Origin: Clostridiales bacterium
GTDB lineage: Bacteria > Bacillota > Clostridia > Saccharofermentanales > Saccharofermentanaceae
Reading direction: 5' to 3'
Assembly: GCA_017513085.1 (NCBI GenBank)
Contig: JAFWDK010000010.1
Span: 1 to 64,000 of the forward strand
DNA: 64,000 nucleotides
Positions 17,773 through 26,181 of this stretch are shown in pieces. The position numbers were made by a program, and so were the translations under genes. The notes below the pieces were generated by a model. It ran no database searches and was not told the origin of the DNA. It was given only the letters and a program-made list of their open reading frames with translations. Position 1 is the stretch's first letter. The number at the start of each line of letters is the position of its first letter.

Positions 17773-18426
17773 ATGCTAACTGCAAAGAAGATAAGTAAGA
17801 GTTATACCCAGAAGCGGAGAAAGATACTTGATTCTCTGGAGATCACTATAGACGAAGGTGAATTTGTTGCCGTCATGGGAGAATCCGGAAGCGGCAAAAG
17901 CACTTTGCTTGCCGTTCTGGCCGGTATCCTTTCTCCTGACGAGGGAGAAGTGCTTTTTGAAGGGGAAGATCTGTACTCTCTTTCGGATGAGAAGCTGGCC
18001 GATGTGCATCGTAATAAAATAGGATATGTGCCACAGAGCAACTTTTTCTTGAAGAACTATACGATACTCGAAAATATTGTGGAAGCATTTCTCTCTTCAA
18101 AAGAGAAAACGGAGGAGGAACTGACCGAAAAAGCGAAATCCTATCTGACCGATCTTGGCATTTCTGATCTCGCTGACCGTTTTCCACATGAGCTGTCCGG
18201 CGGGGAACTGAAACGCGCCGCGATCGTACGTGCTCTTCTTAGTAGTCCGGTTCTATTGATTGCCGACGAACCAACCACCGGACTGGACAGCAATACAGGA
18301 AACATCATTCTCTCGTATCTTTCCGGGTATGCTAAATCCGGGAACTCCGTGCTTGTTGCCACCCACGATGACCATGTGAAGGAGTATGCCGATTGGATCG
18401 TTGATATCAGGAAAGATCTGGAATAG
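17773..18426 (+). CDS. ABC transporter ATP-binding protein, LolD/MacB type
   Basis: This 217-residue ATPase has Walker A GESGSGKST, the signature LSGGELKR, Walker B LLIADEPTTGLD and the switch region ATHDDH. The Leu-Lys following GGE and the short length are typical of the LolD/MacB ATPases that work with FtsX-type permeases. It is the last gene of the operon that begins at 13270, and the operator of the next operon starts 14 nt after its stop codon. Confidence 0.9.
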   Translation: MLTAKKISKSYTQKRRKILDSLEITIDEGEFVAVMGESGSGKSTLLAVLAGILSPDEGEVLFEGEDLYSLSDEKLADVHRNKIGYVPQSNFFLKNYTILENIVEAFLSSKEKTEEELTEKAKSYLTDLGISDLADRFPHELSGGELKRAAIVRALLSSPVLLIADEPTTGLDSNTGNIILSYLSGYAKSGNSVLVATHDDHVKEYADWIVDIRKDLE

Positions 18427-18439
18427 AGCTTTGACAGGG

Positions 18440-18508
18440 TTATAAGCAAAACTTATCACAAACGATAAAAAGTAACGATTTTTCAAACGTGGAACGTCAT
18501 GGTACTAT
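18440..18508 (+). promoter_or_regulatory. Sulfur-regulon LysR operator and promoter of the cysK/nitrogenase-like operon
   Basis: The repeat TTATAAG-N5-CTTATCA (18440-18458) lies 63 nt upstream of TACTAT (18503-18508). Positions 20-46 of this block (ACAAACGATAAAA...ATTTTTCAA) match the copy at 13113 almost base for base. Transcription is expected near 18515, so the transcript begins with the Cys/Met-rich leader peptide and attenuator before cysK. Confidence 0.77.
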
Positions 18509-18561
18509 TAACTCATCCCGAACAGGGAAAGCAAAAACTCATCAAAAGGGAGGTAATGAAC

Positions 18562-18648
18562 ATGAAGAATATGATGGATCGAAACAATATGCAGATGTGT
18601 TGCATGTGTTGTATGTGTTCGACATGTTTAACTACAGAATCGAAATAA
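18562..18648 (+). CDS. 28-residue Cys/Met-rich leader peptide of the cysK attenuator
   Basis: An ATG at 18562 with GGGAGG 8 nt upstream opens 28 codons ending with TAA at 18646. The product contains 6 Cys and 7 Met; its core, residues 10-22, reads [13 protein letters not shown]. Two tandem Cys codon pairs lie at 18598-18603 and 18607-18612. The stop codon is 2 nt before the left arm of an antiterminator hairpin. Clustering of sulfur amino acid codons directly before cysK is what a translation-dependent attenuator needs: ribosomes short of Cys- or Met-tRNA would stall in the leader. An alternative, that the peptide itself binds metal, is possible but less likely given the RNA structure that follows. 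Confidence 0.82.
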   Translation: MKNMMDRNNMQMCCMCCMCSTCLTTESK

Positions 18649-18650
18649 AA

Positions 18651-18693
18651 CTTTTGGTGAAAACAACATTTTGAAAGTAGTTGTTACCAAAAG
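18651..18693 (+). promoter_or_regulatory. Antiterminator hairpin of the cysK attenuator
   Basis: CTTTTGGT (18651-18658) pairs with ACCAAAAG (18686-18693) and AACAAC (18662-18667) pairs with GTTGTT (18680-18685). This makes a 14-bp stem with a 3-nt bulge and a 12-nt loop. The right arm overlaps the left arm of the following terminator (18678-18688), so the two structures exclude each other. A ribosome that reaches the leader stop codon at 18648 would cover the left arm and favour the terminator. One that stalls in the Cys codons would leave it free. Confidence 0.78.
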
Positions 18694-18712
18694 GGTAGCA
18701 GCTAATTTTTTT
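18678..18712 (+). terminator. Attenuator terminator upstream of cysK
   Basis: TAGTTGTTACC (18678-18688) pairs with GGTAGCAGCTA (18694-18704) over 11 bp, including two G-U pairs, around an AAAAG loop. It is followed by AT7 (18705-18712). It is a proper intrinsic terminator located 19 nt before the cysK ATG and inside the leader RNA, so it can only serve to stop transcription conditionally before cysK and the nitrogenase-like genes. Confidence 0.82.
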
Positions 18713-18730
18713 GTCAAGGAGGACATAACA

Positions 18731-19666
18731 ATGAGTGAGATTAAACAAAGTGCTTTGGAACTGATCGGCAATACGCCGTTACTTCAATTGAATGGTTATT
18801 CCAAAAAGAGAGAGATTACAGAGGCAACCGTTCTTGCCAAACTTGAATACCTGAATCCGGCCGGATCCGTAAAAGACAGAATCGCACTGGCCATGATCGA
18901 GGATGCAGAGCAGAAGGGTCTTCTGAAGCCGGGCGCAACGATCATCGAGCCGACATCCGGTAACACAGGTATCGGACTTGCTGCAGTAGCTGCGGCGAAG
19001 GGTTATAAAGCAGTTCTGACACTCCCGGATACGATGAGTGTTGAAAGAAGAAACCTTCTTAAAGCTTACGGTGCTGAACTGGTTCTCACAGAGGGCGCTA
19101 AGGGCATGAAGGGTGCTATCGCCAAAGCTGAAGAACTGAATAAAGAGATCGAAGGATCGATCATCCTTGGACAGTTTGTCAATCCGGCAAACCCGAAGGT
19201 GCATAAGGAAACAACAGGACCGGAGATCTGGAAGCAGACAGACGGTAAAGTAGATATTTTCGTAGCAGGTGTTGGTACCGGCGGAACAATTACCGGTACA
19301 GGTGAATACCTGAAGTCACAGAATCCTAACGTAAAGGTCGTAGCTGTTGAGCCGGCTACAAGTGCCGTGCTTTCTACAGGCGTTGCCGGCGCACATAAGA
19401 TCCAGGGAATCGGCGCAGGTTTCGTACCGGATGTCCTGAATACCAAGGTATATGACGAGATCATCCCGATCGCAAATGAAGATGCTTTTGCAGAAGGTAA
19501 GGCATTTGCTCTTTCCGAGGGTATCCTGGTTGGTATCTCTTCCGGTGCAGCTCTTAAGGCAGCTGAGATCCTTGCTAAGCGTCCGGAGAATAAGGGCAAA
19601 GTTATCGTAGCGCTTCTTCCTGATTCCGGTGACCGTTATCTCTCTACACCTCTGTTCAATTCCTGA
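18731..19666 (+). CDS. cysK: Cysteine synthase (O-acetylserine sulfhydrylase)
   Basis: This 311-residue enzyme has the CysK landmarks: the PLP lysine K48 in NPAGSVKDR, the substrate loop [10 protein letters not shown], the phosphate loop [10 protein letters not shown] and a C-terminal [11 protein letters not shown] motif. It forms cysteine from O-acetylserine and sulfide. The start at 18731 has AAGGAGG at 8-nt spacing; an in-frame upstream start would lie inside the attenuator. It is the first structural gene after the Cys/Met leader and heads the operon with the nitrogenase-like genes. Sulfide generated by that system would logically be its substrate. Confidence 0.95.
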   Translation: MSEIKQSALELIGNTPLLQLNGYSKKREITEATVLAKLEYLNPAGSVKDRIALAMIEDAEQKGLLKPGATIIEPTSGNTGIGLAAVAAAKGYKAVLTLPDTMSVERRNLLKAYGAELVLTEGAKGMKGAIAKAEELNKEIEGSIILGQFVNPANPKVHKETTGPEIWKQTDGKVDIFVAGVGTGGTITGTGEYLKSQNPNVKVVAVEPATSAVLSTGVAGAHKIQGIGAGFVPDVLNTKVYDEIIPIANEDAFAEGKAFALSEGILVGISSGAALKAAEILAKRPENKGKVIVALLPDSGDRYLSTPLFNS

Positions 19667-19681
19667 CAGAAACAGAAGACG

Positions 19682-20546
19682 ATGAGTCATACTTATCAAG
19701 ACTTACAAAACTCCCACCCGTGTTTCGGGGGCCAGAAAAACAACGCCGGAAGGATCCACCTTCCGGTGAGCCCCGGGTGCAACATCGCTTGCCGATTCTG
19801 TGACCGGACCATAAACGATGTTGAGGAACGGCCGGGAGTGACATCCAAGGTGTTAAAGCCAGCTGAGTGCGAAGATATTTTGACAAAAGCACTGGAGATC
19901 TGTCCTGATATCAAAGTGGCCGGTATTGCCGGTCCCGGAGATACACTGGCATCCGATAATGCACTAGAGACCTTTCAAATCATCAAACAGAAATTTCCAC
20001 AGTTGATCAAGTGCATGAGTACGAACGGACTTCTTCTGAATGAAAGGGCGGAAGATGTGATCCGGGTAGGGATAGATTCGTTAACTGTGACCGTAAATGC
20101 AGTAGATCCTGAGATCGAATCAAAGCTTAATGCGTATATCATCTATCATGGTGAAAAGATCGAAGGCGTGGAGGGCGCGAAGATACTTATCCAAAACCAA
20201 CTGGAAGGTATCAGGAAAGTATCTTCCGCCAAAATCACGGTCAAGGTCAATACAGTGCTTGTTCCGGAAATCAACGGAGATCACATCGAAACGATCGCCA
20301 AGACGGTAAAAGAAGCAGGAGCGACGATCTACAATATCATTCCATTGATACCGCAGCATGAGTTGAAGGATGTAAAAGCCCCGACATGCGCACAGATCGA
20401 CGAAGCCCGAACCAAAGCATCGAAATACATCGATGTATTCAGACACTGCCAGCACTGCCGCGCGGATGCGGTAGGAGTACCGGGAAAGAGTGAATATGGT
20501 GATCGGATCTACCAGAGAAGACTCGGTGTGAAGGAGACATTTTCAC

Positions 20547-20554
<8 letters not shown>
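19682..20554 (+). CDS. nifB: NifB-like radical SAM cofactor biosynthesis protein
   Basis: This 290-residue protein matches stand-alone NifB: N-terminal HPCFGG with the first cluster cysteine C14, radical SAM motif CNIACRFC (C33, C37, C40), NDVEERPGV, and the C-terminal HCQHCRADAVG motif that carries further cluster-binding cysteines. NifB fuses two 4Fe-4S units with carbide and sulfide to form NifB-co, the precursor of nitrogenase active-site cofactors. It lacks the fused NifX domain of longer NifB proteins, and a separate NifX-like protein is encoded next with an 8-nt overlap. Its presence means the downstream D/K proteins likely hold a NifB-co-derived cluster. Confidence 0.92.
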
Positions 20555-21769
<1,215 letters not shown>

Positions 21770-21805
21770 TTATTTAAATATCACATATTACAGGAGGAAC
21801 ACATC

Positions 21806-22822
21806 ATGGGAAAGATTTATAATTCCATCACAGAACTGGTCGGACATACCCCGATCGTTGAATTTAAAAGACTTGAAGAAAAACTTGGCTTGAAGGGTCG
21901 CATTGCCGGAAAACTCGAATACTTTAATCCGGCCGGATCCCATAAGGACAGAATGGCTCTGGAAATCATCGAGGCAGCGGAAAAGCGAGGTGAAATCAGC
22001 CCGGATAAAACAACGCTTGTTGAGTTCACAAGCGGTAATACCGGAGTAGCAATGGCTGCTTTTGCCGCGGCAAAGGGTTATAAGTTCAAGATCGGTCTTC
22101 AGAATGGTGTATCGGTCGAAAGACTGAAGCTGCTGCAGGCATATCAGGCAGATATTGCCGATGTACCGCAGGAGCTGATCGCAGGCGTTTTTGAAAAAGG
22201 TATTGCTGCATTTGCAGATGTTATTGAATACATGGAAAAGGGCGTGGAGCATCCGTTCTCTACGCGTCAGCTCGATAACCCGGATAACATCAATGCACAC
22301 TATAAGCACACCGGTCCGGAGATCTGGGAAGATACTGACGGAAAAGTAGATATCTTTGTCGGTGGCGTAGGTACAGGCGGATCCACACATGGCGTAAGTA
22401 AGTTCCTGAAGGAAAAGAACCCGAACGTAAAAGTCGTTATCACACAGCCGCAGCCGGAAGACGTTGTCAATTCAAAGGTAGAAGGTGCGGAGGACGGCGG
22501 TTTCCATGGTATCCATCAGGTACATAACGACGACGGCCTGACCCCGATGGCTCCGACAAACTTTAATGGAAATCTGTCGGATGAATATTCGTTCATAAGT
22601 TATGCAGAGACACTCCGTGCGATCCACCTGCTTGCAAAGTACGAAGGAATCTTCGTCGGTGCTTCTGCCGGCGCATCCCTGGCTGTTGCCATCAAGCTGG
22701 CGCAGAAAGAGGAGAATGCAGGAAAACTGATCGTACCGCTCTTGCCGGATAACGGTGAGCGCTACCTGTCTGAGGATCTTCAGAATATCCGTCCGGAACT
22801 GGAAGAAAATCTTGCTTTCTAA
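21806..22822 (+). CDS. CysK-family PLP enzyme embedded between nflH and nflD1
   Basis: This 338-residue protein is a second member of the cysteine synthase family. It has the PLP lysine K47 in NPAGSHKDR, TSGNTGVAMA and GVGTGGSTHG. It differs from the canonical CysK at 18731: His replaces Val in the lysine motif, the active-site turn is STHG rather than TITG, and there is an extra loop (about residues 120-150, with CysK-unlike FEKGIAAFADVIEYME). The changes suggest another sulfur nucleophile or acceptor. It is placed exactly where nitrogen-fixing clusters carry nifI genes, so a dedicated role in handling the product of the nitrogenase-like system is likely. Confidence 0.87.
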   Translation: MGKIYNSITELVGHTPIVEFKRLEEKLGLKGRIAGKLEYFNPAGSHKDRMALEIIEAAEKRGEISPDKTTLVEFTSGNTGVAMAAFAAAKGYKFKIGLQNGVSVERLKLLQAYQADIADVPQELIAGVFEKGIAAFADVIEYMEKGVEHPFSTRQLDNPDNINAHYKHTGPEIWEDTDGKVDIFVGGVGTGGSTHGVSKFLKEKNPNVKVVITQPQPEDVVNSKVEGAEDGGFHGIHQVHNDDGLTPMAPTNFNGNLSDEYSFISYAETLRAIHLLAKYEGIFVGASAGASLAVAIKLAQKEENAGKLIVPLLPDNGERYLSEDLQNIRPELEENLAF

Positions 22823-22839
22823 GAAAAGGAAAAAAACAC

Positions 22840-24306
22840 ATGGCTATTAATCTTTCTAATTCGAATGTCGCCACCAGAGAAAACCGTATCGGTTCCATCA
22901 CAGGTTATGTAGGAACTCTTAAGGATCTGGCGACACAGAGTGAATGTGGAACATTGAAAGGCTGTTCCCGCTGTTTCTCACAGTCCAGTACATGTCTTTC
23001 TTCCTGCGCACTCGGACAGCTTTGCGGTATCCGTGATGTGGCTTTGATCCATCACGGTCCGGCAGGATGTTCCGTAGCGGCAGCCGGTGCCTATTACATG
23101 TCGAAAGTTATGTCAAAAAAGCGCGGCGTGACCAGTAATACGATCTATGTCGGAACCGACATGAATGAGAACGATACGATATTCGGATCGACCAATGCTC
23201 TTCGCAACGTTATCCTTGAAGTCAACAAGAGATATTCACCGAAAGCAATCTTCGTATCCAGTTCCTGTGCAACAGGTATCATCGGTGAAGATATCGACAG
23301 TATCGTAGATGAAGTCAGAGATGAAGTAGGTGTTCCAATTGTTGCGGTACACTGCGAAGGTTTTAAGTCCCGTATCTGGGCGACCGGTTTCGATATTTCC
23401 GATCATGCTGTCCTTCAGTCGATCGTACAACCACCGAGAGAGGGTGTAAAAACCAATAAGATCAACTTCAAAAACTTCTTCGAAAGCGCCCGTCCGGAGA
23501 TCATCGAAATGTTTAAAAAGTTCGATCTGGATCCGGTATTCCTTTACTGTAATTCTACTGTCGAAGAACTTTCCCATATTTCTGAGAGTCTTGCTACCAC
23601 ATGTATCTGCGGAACCTTAGGTAACTACCTGGGTAATGCTCTGGAAGAGAAGTATGGTGTTCCTTATGTAAGATCGATTAACCAGTGTGGTATCGTTGGT
23701 TTTGAAGCTTGGCTCCGTGAGATCGGTAAAGTAACAGGAAGATCCGAGCCGATCGAGAAATATATCGAAGAGCAGCGCGCGATCTATCTTCCTCAGATCG
23801 AAGAGGTCAAGAAAAAACTTCAAGGAAAGACAGCTGTTCTGGGCATGGGTCCCGGTTATACATTCGAGGTATCCCGTGTACTCAATGAGCTTGGCATCAA
23901 AGTCGTTTGGGCTCTGGCATGGCACTATGATAAGAAGTATGAAAACGGTGATGTACCGCCGTCCATGAAGTATCTTCTGGATAATGACATCGATTTTGAG
24001 GCAAGTGTTGCCGACCAGCAGAATTATGAGGTTATGAATGTACTTCATAAGTATCAGCCGGATATGTATCTTTCCCGTCATCCGGGTTCCACGGTATGGG
24101 CGATCAAGAACGGCACACCGGCTATATATGTTGCAGATGAATACATGATCTTCGGCTATAAGCATACACTTGAATTTGCCAAAACGATCGTAGATGCAAT
24201 CGAGAATAGAAGCTTCGAAGAGAATCTTGCGAAGCGTACAAAACTTCCTTACACCGACTGGTGGTATCAGCAGAATGTGGATAAATTCCTGGAGGAAACG
24301 AAATAA
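22840..24306 (+). CDS. nflD: Nitrogenase-like component 1 alpha subunit (NflD1)
   Basis: This 488-residue protein has the oxidoreductase/nitrogenase component 1 fold. P-cluster-type cysteines are seen at C52 or C56, C77 (HHGPAGC) and C143 (SSSCATGIIGED). A cysteine at the position of the NifD cofactor ligand Cys275 is found in TTCICGTLGNY (C255/C257), ahead of EEKYGVPYV. The position equivalent to NifD His442 appears to be Tyr430. Its N-terminus also holds a cysteine cluster (C36, C42, C45). Loss of the His ligand makes it look like a scaffold (NifE-like) or a variant catalytic subunit. Its stop codon overlaps the nflK1 start by one base (TAATG). Confidence 0.9.
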   Translation: MAINLSNSNVATRENRIGSITGYVGTLKDLATQSECGTLKGCSRCFSQSSTCLSSCALGQLCGIRDVALIHHGPAGCSVAAAGAYYMSKVMSKKRGVTSNTIYVGTDMNENDTIFGSTNALRNVILEVNKRYSPKAIFVSSSCATGIIGEDIDSIVDEVRDEVGVPIVAVHCEGFKSRIWATGFDISDHAVLQSIVQPPREGVKTNKINFKNFFESARPEIIEMFKKFDLDPVFLYCNSTVEELSHISESLATTCICGTLGNYLGNALEEKYGVPYVRSINQCGIVGFEAWLREIGKVTGRSEPIEKYIEEQRAIYLPQIEEVKKKLQGKTAVLGMGPGYTFEVSRVLNELGIKVVWALAWHYDKKYENGDVPPSMKYLLDNDIDFEASVADQQNYEVMNVLHKYQPDMYLSRHPGSTVWAIKNGTPAIYVADEYMIFGYKHTLEFAKTIVDAIENRSFEENLAKRTKLPYTDWWYQQNVDKFLEETK

Positions 24307-25604
24307 TGGCGAAACTATTAGACAAGCAAAGATATAAATGCGCACTCGGCGCGATGCAGACCGTTCAGGCGATCGACCGGGCACTTCCGATCCTTCACTC
24401 CGGTCCGGGCTGCGCACAGAAACTTTCTGAATCCACAGGAAGCTCCGGTTATTTCTCTCCGAACATTTTCCCTTGCACCAGTATCAACGAAAAAGACGTT
24501 GTATTCGGCGGTGTAAAGAAACTGGATTCCACGATCCAGAATGCTTTGAAGGTTATCGATGCAGATCTCTATGTGGTATTGACCGGTTGTATCCCTGAGA
24601 TCGTAGGTGATGATTCCGGTGAAGTCGTATCACGGTACGAAGACGCGGAGAAGCCGGTGGTCTATGCTCCGACAGCAGGCTTTAAGGGTAATAACTACCG
24701 AGGTCATGAACAGGTCGTGGATGCAATCATTGACCAGTATCTCAAGAAGTCCGATAAGCAACAGAAGGGACTGATCAATATCTGGGCAGATGTACCTTAC
24801 CAGGATCTTTTCTGGCTCGGAAATCTCCGTGAACTGGAAAAACTCATCTCTGAACTCGGACTTACCCCGAATACGATCTTCGGCTATAAGCGTGGTATCG
24901 AGAATATCAATAAGATCCCGGAAGCGGAATTTAACCTCCTCGTATCTCCATGGGTCGGATTAGGCAACGTGAAGAAGATGGAGAGAAAATTCGGTACGCC
25001 GTATCTTCACTATCCGACTCTTCCGATCGGTGCAACCGAGACCAGCAAATTCCTCCGCGAAGTCGGAAAGTTTGCCGGCGTAGCAGAAGAAAAAGTGGAA
25101 GCCGTCATCAAGGAACATGAGGATTACTACTACTACCTGATCAGCCGATATGCAGATCTTTTCCTTGAGAACCGCGTTATCAACAAGCAGTTTACGGTGG
25201 TGGCAGATGCCCAGTATTCTCTGGCGATTACCAAGTTCCTGGTCAACGACTTAGGATTGATCCCGGCAAAGCAGTTCGTCGTGGATGATACCCCGAAGAA
25301 CTATCGTGAGGCGATCACAGAGGAATTCAAAAAACTGAATTTCGGTATCGAAGCAGAGGTTTCTTTCGAAACTGACGGATATAAGATCCATGAAGAGATC
25401 AAGTCGCACGATTATCACGGTTATCCGCTTGTGTTTGGTGGATACTATGAGAAGGAAATCACAGAGGACCTTAAAGGTAACTTTCTGAACATTTCCTGGC
25501 CGGTTCAGGATAAAGTCGTTCTTGACCGGTTCTACGCCGGATATGAAGGCGGAATCCGCTTGATCGAAGATATTTATACCGTTGCTGTTTCAAGATTCAA
25601 CTGA
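24306..25604 (+). CDS. nflK: Nitrogenase-like component 1 beta subunit (NflK1)
   Basis: This 432-residue partner of NflD1 has P-cluster-type cysteines C12 (YKCALGAM), C36 (HSGPGC) and C95 (TGCIPEIVGDD), arranged as in NifK/NifN. It lacks the long N-terminal extension of NifK and is the size of NifN or group IV Nfl proteins. Its start overlaps the nflD1 stop codon, so the two subunits are coupled. A hairpin lies in the 85-nt gap to the next gene. Confidence 0.9.
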   Translation: MAKLLDKQRYKCALGAMQTVQAIDRALPILHSGPGCAQKLSESTGSSGYFSPNIFPCTSINEKDVVFGGVKKLDSTIQNALKVIDADLYVVLTGCIPEIVGDDSGEVVSRYEDAEKPVVYAPTAGFKGNNYRGHEQVVDAIIDQYLKKSDKQQKGLINIWADVPYQDLFWLGNLRELEKLISELGLTPNTIFGYKRGIENINKIPEAEFNLLVSPWVGLGNVKKMERKFGTPYLHYPTLPIGATETSKFLREVGKFAGVAEEKVEAVIKEHEDYYYYLISRYADLFLENRVINKQFTVVADAQYSLAITKFLVNDLGLIPAKQFVVDDTPKNYREAITEEFKKLNFGIEAEVSFETDGYKIHEEIKSHDYHGYPLVFGGYYEKEITEDLKGNFLNISWPVQDKVVLDRFYAGYEGGIRLIEDIYTVAVSRFN

Positions 25605-25618
25605 GAAATATTGCGTGG

Positions 25619-25661
25619 GAATAGGCCGGATACATGGAAGAAAAGTGTGTCCGGCATATTC
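25619..25661 (+). promoter_or_regulatory. Stable hairpin in the gap between nflK1 and the NifX-like gene
   Basis: GCCGGATACA (25625-25634) pairs with TGTGTCCGGC (25646-25655), with one G-U pair, and is extended by GAATA/TATTC (25619-25623 with 25657-25661). No T-run follows, so it is not an obvious terminator. It may mark an RNA processing or stability site dividing the operon into two expression levels. Confidence 0.5.
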
Positions 25662-25689
25662 TTAAAACAGAAAAGAAAGGAGTCCGAAT

Positions 25690-26154
25690 ATGGCTTATTA
25701 CATCGCAATCGCTTCTTCCAACGGGAAAAATGTGGATCTGAAGTTCGGTGAGACAAGACAGTTCTATGTTTACGAGATAGAAGGAAAAGATCTGGCGCTT
25801 AAAGAGATCCGATATGCGAAGGAGAAAGATGCACAGGCCGACGGAGCTTCTTCATGTAACGAAGGCGGAAATGGCGGATGCTCCGGTTCCGGCGGAGGAT
25901 GTTCCGGAAACGGAGGAGGCTGCGGTGGCGGAGCTGAGGTGATCGGTAAAGTTGCCTTGATCGAAGATTGCCGTGCTGTAGTTTGCAAGAAAGTTGGATT
26001 TCAGGCACAAAAGCAATTTGAGAAAAAAGCCATCTCGGTCTTCGATGTCGAGTGTAGTGTCGAAGAAGCGCTCGAAAAGATCACTTCCTACTATTATAAG
26101 ATCGATAACCGTCAATCACTTCGCTCTCGTGAAGTGCCGACGGAAGAAGTATAA
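25690..26154 (+). CDS. NifX-domain protein with a Gly/Cys-rich insertion
   Basis: This 154-residue protein has a NifX-type fold starting YYIAIASSNGKNVDLKFGE. An inserted loop of about 30 residues (56-82) is made almost entirely of Gly, Ser and Cys, with cysteines C56, C64, C71 and C78 at 7-8-residue spacing. C94 and C99 follow in the domain core. The insertion looks like a flexible metal or cluster carrier. It lies between the two nflDK pairs with AGAAAGGAG upstream, consistent with cofactor insertion into one of them. The binding role is inferred. Confidence 0.82.
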   Translation: MAYYIAIASSNGKNVDLKFGETRQFYVYEIEGKDLALKEIRYAKEKDAQADGASSCNEGGNGGCSGSGGGCSGNGGGCGGGAEVIGKVALIEDCRAVVCKKVGFQAQKQFEKKAISVFDVECSVEEALEKITSYYYKIDNRQSLRSREVPTEEV

Positions 26155-26181
26155 AGCAGCAAGCAGAAAGGAGTTTTATAC

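Noticed and set aside
18489..18674. A 61-codon frame overlapping the cysK leader
   Set aside because: It lacks a ribosome binding site, starts before the predicted transcription start and has unremarkable composition. The 28-codon frame at 18562 has a strong ribosome binding site and meaningful codons.
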